Assembly (NCBI GenBank): GCA_902495945.1
Contig: CABUZD010000020.1
Coordinates: 1 to 21,471 of the forward strand
Direction of reading: 5' to 3'
DNA length: 21,471 nucleotides
DNA from: an uncultured Collinsella sp.
GTDB taxonomy: Bacteria > Actinomycetota > Coriobacteriia > Coriobacteriales > Coriobacteriaceae
Below are positions 1-7,024 of the stretch, piece by piece. The first letter of the stretch is position 1; every line of letters begins with the position of its first letter. The position numbers were made by a program, and so were the translations under genes. The notes beneath the pieces are model-generated. The model was not told the DNA's origin and searched no databases. It saw nothing but the letters and a program-made list of their open reading frames with translations.

Positions 1-521
1 CGCGTGGCACCGGAATCCTCACTGGTATCGATCACGTGCGCGCCGCACAGTCGATCGGTTACGCCGTCTTTTTGCACATACACATCCACGTAGCTGCCCA
101 CGCCCGTAGCACCGCCGACCGAGTGCTCGGCATCGACCGCCACCGAAACGGCGACCTTGCCCTTAGGCACCTCGAGCTTGTGGCTCTCGGCCTTGGTGTA
201 GACATTGCAGATCACGGCGTTTTTGGGAATACGCGAAGTCGTCACGTCGCCGCGCACCTGGCGCAGCTCGGTCGCCGCGTCACGCGGCAGCAGACTCGTC
301 AGCCATTCCTGGGTTATGACATTGGTCTCATCGAGGGTCTCGCCCACATCGATATCGCGCGCCGCGACGCATACCTCGACGCGATCGCCACCGTACTTGG
401 CCAAGGTCTCAGCCTGGACCTGTTCGGCTTGCGAGCGGATCGACGAGCCGTAAACCATGCAGAGCAGAGCAGCGAGCACGCCCGCGACCAGACTGATGGC
501 GATGCGCTTGCTCTTGTTCAC
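1..521 (-). CDS. CpaB/RcpC-like SAF-domain protein, Flp/Tad pilus assembly (partial, 3' end outside window)
   Basis: Reading leftward from a GTG at 519-521, the frame is open to the window edge (173 complete codons). The start is chosen because AGGAG lies 5 nt upstream; an in-frame ATG at 534-536 has no ribosome binding site. The N-terminus is basic (NKSKR), followed by a membrane segment at about residues 7-24, so a single-pass or signal-anchored protein is expected. Residues 47-108 read as a SAF domain (VAARDIDVGETLDETNV, then a basic RIPKNAVI stretch). Residues 120-150 resemble the CpaB/RcpC core (GKVAVSVAVD, then VGSYVDVYV). Family knowledge: CpaB/RcpC proteins act in the periplasm or outer envelope during Flp/Tad pilus assembly. 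No other tad gene is visible, so the pilus role is inferred. FlgA-like SAF proteins are the alternative. Confidence 0.72.
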   Translation of the reverse strand, partial: MNKSKRIAISLVAGVLAALLCMVYGSSIRSQAEQVQAETLAKYGGDRVEVCVAARDIDVGETLDETNVITQEWLTSLLPRDAATELRQVRGDVTTSRIPKNAVICNVYTKAESHKLEVPKGKVAVSVAVDAEHSVGGATGVGSYVDVYVQKDGVTDRLCGAHVIDTSEDSGAT

Positions 522-721
522 GGCCGCTCCTCTCATGGCAGTGCCGGGCGAATGCCCGTACCACCATTGTCTGGGCGGTCAGAGTGCAAAGCGGCGCAAT
601 CGTGATCTTGGTTTTCGATGTCAAACCAATCGCTGACCAAAAGCTGACCAGCCCGTCAAGCTCGTGGCAAGGTTTTGGTCAGCACGTCAACAAACTGCAT
701 GTTTCGAGGCTTTTCCGCAGC
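522..721. other. Intergenic region upstream of the cpaB-like gene with an 11-bp inverted repeat
   Basis: Between the cpaB-like start and the rsgA terminator there is no gene I can support. GCTGACCAAAA at 632-642 faces TTTTGGTCAGC at 673-683, with a further direct copy of GCTGACCA at 643-650. On the minus strand a TTGACA hexamer lies at 619-624, just downstream of the repeat, but no convincing -10 box follows at 16-18 nt. The arrangement could be an operator/promoter for the cpaB-like gene; this is weak. Confidence 0.3.
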
Positions 722-755
722 AAAAAAGCCGTCTCCTGAACAGTTGGGAGACGGC
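722..755 (-). terminator. Rho-independent terminator of rsgA
   Basis: A perfect 9-bp stem (GCCGTCTCC at 728-736 and GGAGACGGC at 747-755) encloses a 10-nt loop. On the minus strand it is followed by six T residues (A722-A727 on the plus strand). It lies about 20 nt past the rsgA stop codon. Confidence 0.92.
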
Positions 756-773
756 TGTCATAGGAAAAATCAA

Positions 774-1958
774 TTACAGATGAACATCGGGATCGAGCAT
801 TTGAGCGCTCACGCGCATGGATGACGCCAAGTTTTGGAACGTTTCCAGGCGCAGGCTGTCAATCTGCCCGGCGTCCTCGGCCTCGCGAACGGCGCAGCCC
901 GGTTCGTGAGTATGCGTGCAGTCGCCAAATCGGCACGCACGCGACGCCTCGACGATCTCGGGAAACGCGCGTGCCAAACCCCGCTCATGCCCTACGAGCG
1001 GCAGACTGCGCAGGCCCGGGGCGTCGGCAATAACGCCGGCATCACCCGGAAGCGCCACCATCACGCGCGCGACGGTGGTATGGCGGCCCTGGTCATCGCG
1101 CTCGCGCACGCCGCCGGTCGCCAATGTATCGTGACCCAGCAGCGCGTTGAGCAGCGTCGACTTGCCAGCACCCGATTCACCCAAGATCATGGCGCAGCTC
1201 CCGGCGGGCACGCAGGCGCGCACCTCATCCAAACCACGGCCCTCGGCAGAGGACGTCACGATTACGTGCACGTCTGGACCCACCAAGCGGCGCACGCGAT
1301 CCAGGTCGCGTGCAAGCTCATCGGCGTCGCATCGGTCGGCCTTGGTGAGTACCACCACCGGCTCGGCATCGCAGTCGAGTGCCAGCACCAGCGAGCGTGC
1401 CACGCGGTCGAGCAACACCTCGCCGGCGCCAAGCGCCTGCACGATCAGAACGCTATCCACGTTGGAGCAAAGCACCTGACGTTCGCCGCGAGCGCGTCCA
1501 CGCCAACGCTCAAAACTCGTGCGGCGAGGCAGCACGCACTCGATCACGCCCATGTCGTGCCCGGGCGCACGGCGCACCGCCACTCGGTCGCCCACGGCGG
1601 GCAGCAGAACCTCATCCTCGCCACGCGACTTGGCAAACCCCACGGCATGCTCGGCGCGAAAGGTGTCGTCGGCAGTCGCCACCAGCGGAAACCCACGGTC
1701 CAGGCGTACCACGGCACCGAGCTGCATCTGCTCGGGCTCCTCGGCATGTGCGCAGAAATCATCAAAGGCAGTCTGCTGGGCTTCATCGACCGGCAGGTCA
1801 TCAAACGCCGGAACGTCCTGCAGCGCATCGAGCCCCGGTACGCTCGCCAACAACTCCTCGGCAGACACGGGCGCTTCGGTCGCGAGTTTCCGACGACGAT
1901 CGCGCTTAGCCCGCGCCCCCGTCGTCTTTTTCTTCGCCTTAGCCTTAGCCTTAGCCAC
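774..1958 (-). CDS. rsgA: Ribosome small-subunit biogenesis GTPase RsgA
   Basis: Circularly permuted GTPase that binds the 30S subunit late in assembly and helps its maturation, with GTP hydrolysis stimulated by the ribosome. With the start used here it has 394 residues. An OB-fold region spans about 79-160. The GTPase motifs come in the permuted order: G4 TKAD (205-208), G5 SSAEG (236-240), G1 GESGAGKST (260-268), G2 around HTT (293-295), G3 DAPG (312-315). The zinc-binding C-terminal domain has Cys342, Cys347, His349 and Cys355. The start is GTG at 1956-1958 with GGGAGG 5 nt upstream; a longer frame upstream would begin inside the preceding terminator. The first 25 residues are a Lys/Ala/Arg tail encoded partly by a GCTAAG tandem repeat. 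The gene is alone, between two terminators. Confidence 0.95.
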   Translation of the reverse strand: MAKAKAKAKKKTTGARAKRDRRRKLATEAPVSAEELLASVPGLDALQDVPAFDDLPVDEAQQTAFDDFCAHAEEPEQMQLGAVVRLDRGFPLVATADDTFRAEHAVGFAKSRGEDEVLLPAVGDRVAVRRAPGHDMGVIECVLPRRTSFERWRGRARGERQVLCSNVDSVLIVQALGAGEVLLDRVARSLVLALDCDAEPVVVLTKADRCDADELARDLDRVRRLVGPDVHVIVTSSAEGRGLDEVRACVPAGSCAMILGESGAGKSTLLNALLGHDTLATGGVRERDDQGRHTTVARVMVALPGDAGVIADAPGLRSLPLVGHERGLARAFPEIVEASRACRFGDCTHTHEPGCAVREAEDAGQIDSLRLETFQNLASSMRVSAQMLDPDVHL

Positions 1959-2001
1959 AAACGCCTCCCAGCACCCAAAATCACAACTGAGCAGGTATTT
2001 T

Positions 2002-2040
2002 AAATCAAAAAGAGCTGGCCGGGCAAAGCCCGACCAGCTC
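2002..2040 (-). terminator. Rho-independent terminator downstream of the Ca-ATPase gene
   Basis: On the minus strand GAGCTGGTCGGG (plus 2029-2040) pairs with CCCGGCCAGCTC (plus 2012-2023) through 12 bp including one G-U, around a tiny loop. TTTTTGATTT follows (plus 2002-2011). It sits between the ATPase gene and rsgA and so separates their transcripts. Confidence 0.88.
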
Positions 2041-2082
2041 ACAAACTTTCCCTCAGCTTACGGTCCCGAGAGGTTGTCCGAA

Positions 2083-2173
2083 GGCCCGACCGCCGAGAGG
2101 GGTTTCTTCTGAGCGATCCCGCAGCGCGAAGCGCGAGGACCAGCGAAGAAGAAACCCCGCAGGCGGTCGGGCC
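2083..2173. repeat. Compound palindrome behind the Ca-ATPase gene
   Basis: Outer arms GGCCCGACCGCC (2083-2094) and GGCGGTCGGGCC (2162-2173) are a perfect 12-bp inverted repeat. Nested inside are GGGGTTTCTTCT (2099-2110) and its perfect complement at 2147-2158. At the centre is a small GCGC-GAA-GCGC hairpin (2124-2134). There is no T-tract, so it is not a standard terminator. It may be a REP-like or structured 3'-end element, and it lies just past the ATPase stop, ahead of the canonical terminator at 2002-2040. Confidence 0.75.
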
Positions 2174-2196
2174 GGTGGGAGGGATGGCCTTTCGAC

Positions 2197-4878
2197 CTAC
2201 TCCTTCTCGACCGCGCGCATGATCGCCTTGTAGATCTCCATCAGCGGGATGATCAGGAAGGCCAGGCCCAGCGCGGCAAGAACGCCCTTGAGCTCAAGCG
2301 TCACAGGGCCAAAGAACATCTCGGCAAGCGTCGGCTGAACGGTCACGATAACCGTCAGTACCAGCGCCAGCGCGGCCGAAGCCCACAGCCACTTGTTCTG
2401 CTTCTTCATGCTAAACAGCGACGCACGACGGCTGCGCATATTGAAGCAGTGGAAAATCTCGACCATGTTGAGCGTGATGAACGCCATCATCACGCCTTCC
2501 TCGTCGGCATTGCCGGCGATCATATCGGCGATGTGGATGTAGCCCATGTCAAAGTACACGCCCACAAAGAAGCTCGCCAGCACCAGCACGGTGATGATCA
2601 GGCCCTGGACCACGCAGTCCAGGCCCATGTGACCGGCAAAGACGCCGTCCTTGGCGTTGCGCGGCTTGCGCTTCATGATGTCGCCCTCGGCATCCTCCAT
2701 GCCCAGCGCGAGCGCGGGGAAGCAGTCGGTGACCAGGTTCACCCACAGCAGCTGCACCGGCTGAAAGATGGTAAAGCCGATGAGCGTGGCGATAAACACC
2801 GAGAAGACCTCGGCAAGGTTGGCCGAAAGCAGGAACTGGATGACCTTGCGGATGTTGTCGTAGATGCGACGGCCCTCTTCGCAGGCACCGATGATGGTAG
2901 CGAAGTTGTCATCGGCAAGCACCATGTCGGCGACGTTCTTGGTGACGTCGGTACCGGTGATGCCCATGCCCACGCCGATGTCGGCACGCTTGATGGACGG
3001 GGCGTCGTTGACGCCGTCGCCCGTCATGGCCACGATCTGGTCGCGCGACTTCCAAGCCTCGACGATGCGGGTCTTGTGCTCGGGCTGAACGCGGGCGTAC
3101 ACGCCGTAGTCCTCGATGTGCGCGTCGAGTTCCTCGTCGCTCATGCGGTCGAGGTCGGCGCCTGTGATGGCCTGGCTGCGATCGGTGACGATACCCAGCT
3201 GCTTGGCGATGGCCACGGCGGTGTCGATGTGGTCGCCCGTAATCATGACGGTGCGGATACCGGCGTCGTGCGCCTCGAGGATGGCGTCGGCGACCTCGGG
3301 GCGAACCGGGTCAATCATGCCGGACAGGCCGCAGAAGACCAGGTCGTGCTCGAGCGCGGCGGGGCTGCAGTCGGCCGGGACCTCGGTGTAGGTGCGGCTT
3401 GCCAGCGCCAGCACGCGCAGGGCCTCGTCGGCCATGGCCTTGTTGGCGGCCACGAGCTCGGTGCGACGCTCCTCGGTCAGGGGGACGACCTTGTCGCCGT
3501 CGTAGATATGGGTGCACAGGCCGATCACCACGTCGGGCGCGCCCTTGGTGTACTGCTCATACTCGCCGTCCAGGGTCTCGACGACCACGGACATCATCTT
3601 GCGGCCCGAGTCGAACGGGGCCTCACCCACGCGCGGGTGCTCGGCAGTCAGGCCAGTGAGACCAGCCTTGCCGGCATCGTTGACGAGCGCGCACTCAGTC
3701 GGCTCACCCACGGCCTCGCCCAGCTCCTCGTCCCACTGGGCATCGGAACACAGAGCCATGCCGGCCAGGAACTTCTCCTTAGGCGCAGCGAGCTCGTGCT
3801 TGACGACGGTCATCTTGTTTTGGGTAAGGGTACCGGTCTTGTCCGAGCAGATGGTCTGCGTGCAGCCAAGGGTCTCGACGGCAGAGAGCTTGCGGATAAT
3901 CGCCTGGCGCTTGGCCATCTTGGTCACGCCAAGCGACAGCACGATGGTCACGACGGCAACCAGGCCCTCGGGGATGGCGGCGACGGCAAGCGAGACAGCG
4001 ACCATAAAGGTGTCGAGCAGCGCGGTCGGGTCGGTGAGAACGTTGCCCACGCCGTGGCGGATGATGTCAACGCCAAAGATGACGACGCAGATGACGATAA
4101 CCATGATGGTGAGGATGCGGCTGAGCTCGGCGAGCTTCACCTGCAGCGGCGTGAGCTCTTCCTTGGCCTCGGCCAGGGCGCCGGCAATCTTGCCCATCTC
4201 GGTGTTCATACCGGTGCCGACCACGACGGCGCGACCGCGGCCGTATACCACGGTGGAACCCATGTAGCACATGTTCTTGCGGTCGCCGAGCGGCACGTCG
4301 TCGGTGCCGGCGGCGAGCTCAATGACGTTGGCATGCTTCTCGACGGGCACAGACTCGCCGGTAAGGGCGGCCTCCTCGATCTTCATCGTGGCGCTCTCGA
4401 GCACGCGGCAGTCGGCCGGGACGGAGTCGCCCGCCTCGAGCATGATCACGTCACCGGGCACGAGCTCGGCGCTCGGCAGGTGCACGAGCTTGCCGTCGCG
4501 CAGCACCTTGGACTGCGCCGCGCTCATCTCCTGCAGGGCCTCGAGGGCCTCCTCGCTTTTAGCCTCCTGGACCACGCCCAGCACCGAGTTGACGATAACG
4601 ACGAACATGATGATGGCGACATCGGCAAAGTCCGCCTCGCCCTTGACCATGCCCGTGAGCGCGCTGATGACGGCGGCAACGATCAGCATGATGACCATGG
4701 GGTCGGCCATCTGCTCAAAGAAGCGCTTCCACAACGGGGTCTTCTCGGCTTCCTCGAGCTTGTTAGGGCCTGTCTTGGCGAGGCGCGACGACGCCTCGTC
4801 GTTGCTCAGGCCGAGGTTCTCATCGACACCTTGGTCGCTGAGCACCTCCGCCGCAGCGGACAGGTATTCCTTTTGCAT
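2197..4878 (-). CDS. Calcium-type (P2) cation-transporting P-type ATPase
   Basis: An 893-residue membrane pump expected to export Ca2+ (possibly Mn2+) from the cytoplasm at the cost of ATP. The cation-ATPase N-terminal domain spans about 8-75. The actuator motif TGES is at 173-176. The M4 ion-binding motif PEGL is at 303-306, with Glu304 at the position of the SERCA M4 ligand. The phosphorylation loop DKTGT is at 346-350 (Asp346), the KGAP nucleotide-binding motif at about 445-448, the TGD motif at 547-549 and the hinge GDGVNDAP at 620-627. M6 carries NLVTD (714-718), which matches calcium pumps; a C-terminal cation-ATPase domain follows. Length and motif order are normal and complete. AGGAGG lies 9 nt before the ATG and is part of a leader helix. 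Monocistronic. Substrate is from family only; PacL/PMR1-like is my best label. Confidence 0.95.
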   Translation of the reverse strand: MQKEYLSAAAEVLSDQGVDENLGLSNDEASSRLAKTGPNKLEEAEKTPLWKRFFEQMADPMVIMLIVAAVISALTGMVKGEADFADVAIIMFVVIVNSVLGVVQEAKSEEALEALQEMSAAQSKVLRDGKLVHLPSAELVPGDVIMLEAGDSVPADCRVLESATMKIEEAALTGESVPVEKHANVIELAAGTDDVPLGDRKNMCYMGSTVVYGRGRAVVVGTGMNTEMGKIAGALAEAKEELTPLQVKLAELSRILTIMVIVICVVIFGVDIIRHGVGNVLTDPTALLDTFMVAVSLAVAAIPEGLVAVVTIVLSLGVTKMAKRQAIIRKLSAVETLGCTQTICSDKTGTLTQNKMTVVKHELAAPKEKFLAGMALCSDAQWDEELGEAVGEPTECALVNDAGKAGLTGLTAEHPRVGEAPFDSGRKMMSVVVETLDGEYEQYTKGAPDVVIGLCTHIYDGDKVVPLTEERRTELVAANKAMADEALRVLALASRTYTEVPADCSPAALEHDLVFCGLSGMIDPVRPEVADAILEAHDAGIRTVMITGDHIDTAVAIAKQLGIVTDRSQAITGADLDRMSDEELDAHIEDYGVYARVQPEHKTRIVEAWKSRDQIVAMTGDGVNDAPSIKRADIGVGMGITGTDVTKNVADMVLADDNFATIIGACEEGRRIYDNIRKVIQFLLSANLAEVFSVFIATLIGFTIFQPVQLLWVNLVTDCFPALALGMEDAEGDIMKRKPRNAKDGVFAGHMGLDCVVQGLIITVLVLASFFVGVYFDMGYIHIADMIAGNADEEGVMMAFITLNMVEIFHCFNMRSRRASLFSMKKQNKWLWASAALALVLTVIVTVQPTLAEMFFGPVTLELKGVLAALGLAFLIIPLMEIYKAIMRAVEKE

Positions 4879-4990
4879 ATAGAGTCCCCTCCTGGGATTC
4901 GGGCCACTCAGCAGATTGATGCCCGATCATAATTCCCAGGAGAAGGGCAAGGGCTCATCAAGGCTGCCGTGCTGAGCGGCAGTTGATAGT
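4879..4990 (-). promoter_or_regulatory. Structured 5' leader of the Ca-ATPase mRNA: candidate cis-regulatory RNA
   Basis: Read on the minus strand. Hairpin P1 has CUGCCG/CGGCAG (plus 4977-4982 and 4964-4969), extended by AUCAA/UUGAU (4983-4987 and 4957-4961) with a 2-nt bulge. Its 7-nt loop is CUCAGCA (4970-4976). Hairpin P2 has CUCCUGGGA/UCCCAGGAG (4934-4942 and 4889-4897) plus CGGGC/GCCCG (4921-4925 and 4900-4904). The P2 loop contains UGCUGAG (4907-4913), the exact complement of the whole P1 loop, so a kissing interaction is possible. The 3' arm of P2 contains the AGGAG of the ribosome binding site at 4888-4893, so the helix would hide it. An alternative pairing of UUGAU..GCCC upstream (4951-4961) with GGGC-AUCAA (4915-4923) would break P2. 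I do not match it to a riboswitch class I know. Confidence 0.5.
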
Positions 4991-4994
4991 GGAG

Positions 4995-5025
4995 CTATGG
5001 TACCCCAAAGCAGCGCGTCTAGCCA
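4995..5025 (-). promoter_or_regulatory. Weak candidate promoter for the Ca-ATPase leader
   Basis: On the minus strand TTGGCT, then 18 nt, then TACCAT gives two hexamers that each match the sigma-70 consensus at 4 of 6 positions. Transcription would begin just ahead of leader hairpin P1. Only the position makes this attractive. Confidence 0.25.
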
Positions 5026-5226
5026 AAACATTCCAATTGGAAACACGGCTCGAGTGCAACGATGCAGACCGTGTGATGCTCAATATTGATAAAACGGTTT
5101 TTCTTCGGCACATCGTCAAACTGAAATATCGCCCAGATAGCAGCGGTCAGAACGGTTGGTAAAGATTTTTCATATACCGTTTTTTCGCAAAAATGAACTT
5201 CTAATTCGGCATACGGTCGATTTTTT
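5026..5226. other. AT-rich intergenic stretch between Ca-ATPase and pyk
   Basis: No gene I can support. The stretch is clearly more AT-rich than its neighbours and carries several variants of ACGGTTTTT / ACCGTTTTTT / ACGGTCGATTTTTT. One of them, CCGTTTTTTCGCAA at 5177-5190 followed by AAATG, recurs almost unchanged at 7063-7083 in front of the nuclease-like gene. A 79-codon minus-strand frame (5019-5258) crosses the area but starts inside the pyk promoter and resembles nothing. Confidence 0.4.
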
Positions 5227-5255
5227 GGGGTATTCGGTCGCCATTTCGTTATAAT
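5225..5255 (+). promoter_or_regulatory. Promoter of pyk
   Basis: A perfect TATAAT lies at 5250-5255, about 63 nt before the pyk ATG. The -35 is poor: TTGGGG at 5225-5230 with a 19-nt gap is the best fit. The -10 box alone makes a promoter likely here. Confidence 0.55.
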
Positions 5256-5318
5256 CATCTCAGTTTTATTTCTTATGGTTTATCTATCAGCGCAAGACGA
5301 TGTCAGATGGAGGTCTGA

Positions 5319-6779
5319 ATGTACAAGCGCACCAAGATTGTATGCACCATGGGTCCCGCCTGCGATAGCGACGAGACCATCCGCGAGATGATCAAGGCGG
5401 GCATGAACGTCGCCCGTTTTAACTTCTCGCACGGATCCTACGACGAGCACCACGGTCGCATCGAGCGCGTCCGTCGTATTTCCAAGGAGCTCGGCCTGCC
5501 CGTCGGCATCCTGCTCGACACCAAGGGCCCCGAGGTCCGCACCGGCCTTCTGGTCGACGGCAAGAAGGTCGCCGTCAAGACCGGCGACAAGATCGTCGTC
5601 ACCGCTCAGCCCACGTCCGAGGATTTCCACGGCACCTCTGAGCACATCTCCCTCGACTACCTGGCTCTGCCCTCCGAGGTCGAGAAGGGCTCCCTTATCC
5701 TGATCGATGACGGTCTGGTCGCCCTCGAGGTCGAGTCCGTCGACGGCCAGGACATGACCTGCGTCGTTAAGAACGACGGCCTGATCGGCGAGCGCAAGGG
5801 CGTCAACATGCCCAACGTCAACATCTCGCTGCCTGCTATCACCGAGCGCGATCGTCAGGACATCCTCTTTGGCCTGACCGAGAACATCGACTACATCGCC
5901 GCTTCCTTCATCCGTGACGGCGAGTCCGTCCGCGGCATCCGCGAGCTTTGCCGCGAGAACGGTGGCGAGCACGTGACGATCTTCCCGAAGATCGAGTGCG
6001 CCCTGGGCGTCGAGAACTTCGACGAGATCCTCGAGGCTTCCGACGGCATCATGGTCGCCCGTGGCGACCTGGGCATCGAGATCAAGCCCGAGCTCGTTCC
6101 GCACATCCAGAAGGAGATCATCGCCAAGTGCAACGCGGCCTACAAGCCCGTTATCACCGCTACGCAGATGCTCGACTCCATGCAGCAGAACCCGCGCCCG
6201 ACGCGCGCCGAGGTTGCCGACGTTGCTAACGCCATTTACGACGGCACCGACGCCGTCATGCTGTCCGGCGAGTCCGCTGCCGGTAAGTACCCGGTTGAGG
6301 CCGTCAAGATGCAGGCCAGCATTGCTCTCGAAACCGAGAAGTACCTCCCGGCTCACGCTCCGCTCGAGGTTCCGGCCGATGCTCACGGCACCCGCGTCGT
6401 CAACAACGTTGTGGGTATGTCCGCTGTGAACATGGCTACCACCGTTGGCGCCAAGTGCATCACCGTGCCGACGACCACCGGTCGTACCGCTCGCCTGATC
6501 TCGCACTTCCGTCCCAACATGCCGATTTGCGCGTTCTCCCGCCACGAGTGGGCCGTCCAGCAGATGATCATGTACTGGGGCGTTATCCCGCACCAAGCCG
6601 AGATTACCCAGGGCACCGTCAACGGCACGATCGTCAAGGCGATCGAGACCGCTAAGGAGCTCGGCTACGTCAAGACTGGCGATTTGACCGTCGCTACCGC
6701 CGGCGATCCCCGTATGAGCGTCCAGCTCGAGGACAAGGTCTCCTCGACCAACGTCGCTTACGTCGCTCAGGTGCGCTAA
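5319..6779 (+). CDS. pyk: Pyruvate kinase
   Basis: Catalyses phosphoenolpyruvate + ADP to pyruvate + ATP, the last step of glycolysis, in the cytoplasm. It has 486 residues, a normal bacterial length. The N-terminal TIM-barrel start includes RFNFSH, with Arg33, Asn35 and Ser37 at the phosphate-binding positions. A small B domain spans about 72-170. The signature FPKIE gives catalytic Lys224 and metal ligands Glu226 and Asp250 (ARGDLGIEI at 247-255). Thr282 lies in ITATQMLDS, followed by PTRAEVADVANAI. The C-terminal allosteric domain (about 350-486) contains the TTTGRTAR phosphate-site loop (386-392). The ATG is preceded by GGAGG at a 5-nt gap; this site lies in the loop of a 5-bp TCAGA/TCTGA hairpin (5303-5318). 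Frequent GGC/CGT/ATC/AAG codons suggest high expression. Monocistronic, closed by a strong terminator. Confidence 0.98.
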   Translation: MYKRTKIVCTMGPACDSDETIREMIKAGMNVARFNFSHGSYDEHHGRIERVRRISKELGLPVGILLDTKGPEVRTGLLVDGKKVAVKTGDKIVVTAQPTSEDFHGTSEHISLDYLALPSEVEKGSLILIDDGLVALEVESVDGQDMTCVVKNDGLIGERKGVNMPNVNISLPAITERDRQDILFGLTENIDYIAASFIRDGESVRGIRELCRENGGEHVTIFPKIECALGVENFDEILEASDGIMVARGDLGIEIKPELVPHIQKEIIAKCNAAYKPVITATQMLDSMQQNPRPTRAEVADVANAIYDGTDAVMLSGESAAGKYPVEAVKMQASIALETEKYLPAHAPLEVPADAHGTRVVNNVVGMSAVNMATTVGAKCITVPTTTGRTARLISHFRPNMPICAFSRHEWAVQQMIMYWGVIPHQAEITQGTVNGTIVKAIETAKELGYVKTGDLTVATAGDPRMSVQLEDKVSSTNVAYVAQVR

Positions 6780-6807
6780 ATCGTACTTGCAAGCAAATTT
6801 GCATTGC

Positions 6808-6844
6808 AAAGGGCCCGGAAGGCATTGCCTTCCGGGCCCTTTTT
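6808..6844 (+). terminator. Rho-independent terminator of pyk
   Basis: A perfect 14-bp stem (6810-6823 with 6827-6840, core GGGCCCGGAAGGC) closes a 3-nt loop and is followed by a T-run. A near-perfect AT-rich palindrome (TTGCAA, GCAAATTTGC, TTGCAA at 6787-6809) lies between the stop codon and the stem. The flanking A-run on the other side would let it work in both directions. Confidence 0.95.
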
Positions 6845-7024
6845 CTGTGCCAATGCCGTCGCACGGCAAAACGCGCACTCATTTCTTTACCAAAAGCGCG
6901 AAATCCACCCTTCGAGGCCCAAAAAATAAAGTCCCAAGCGCTAAAAGTGTTCGCCCGGTGGCAAACCCACACCTTAACCGACGCTGCTAAATCGTTTTAG
7001 CAAGAGTCAGATCGACCTGGTTTT
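6845..7024. other. Intergenic region behind pyk, no gene seen
   Basis: No reading frame or RNA gene can be supported. The only structure I see is a perfect 7-bp hairpin, TGCTAAA / TTTAGCA at 6985-7002. Composition is more AT-rich than the coding DNA around it. Confidence 0.4.

Noticed and set aside
1956..2042. A longer rsgA product starting at a GTG at 2040-2042
   Set aside because: The extra 28 codons lie over the ATPase terminator and have no ribosome binding site; GGGAGG before the GTG at 1956-1958 is convincing.
4822..4930. A 36-codon upstream reading frame starting at the AUG at 4928-4930 in the Ca-ATPase leader
   Set aside because: Its only ribosome-site-like sequence (GGGA, 3 nt away) is poorly placed, and it simply runs into the pump gene out of frame. 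The structural explanation of the leader is stronger.
2449..4932. An 827-codon open frame antisense to the Ca-ATPase gene; similar long frames lie opposite pheT (12215-14635), pyk (5280-6878), rsgA (834-2003) and cbiM/cbiQ (10169-11959)
   Set aside because: They mirror the real genes, are rich in His/Gly/Val/Ala/Asp with no recognisable domain, and arise because high-GC codon use rarely creates antisense stop codons.
4879..4990. The Ca-ATPase leader as a yybP-ykoY (Mn2+), M-box or NiCo riboswitch
   Set aside because: I could not find their conserved core sequences; the fold I see is two hairpins with a loop-loop complement. A covariance-model scan should confirm this.
5019..5258. A 79-codon minus-strand frame in the pyk upstream region
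   Set aside because: It starts at the pyk promoter, lacks a ribosome binding site and has no family resemblance.
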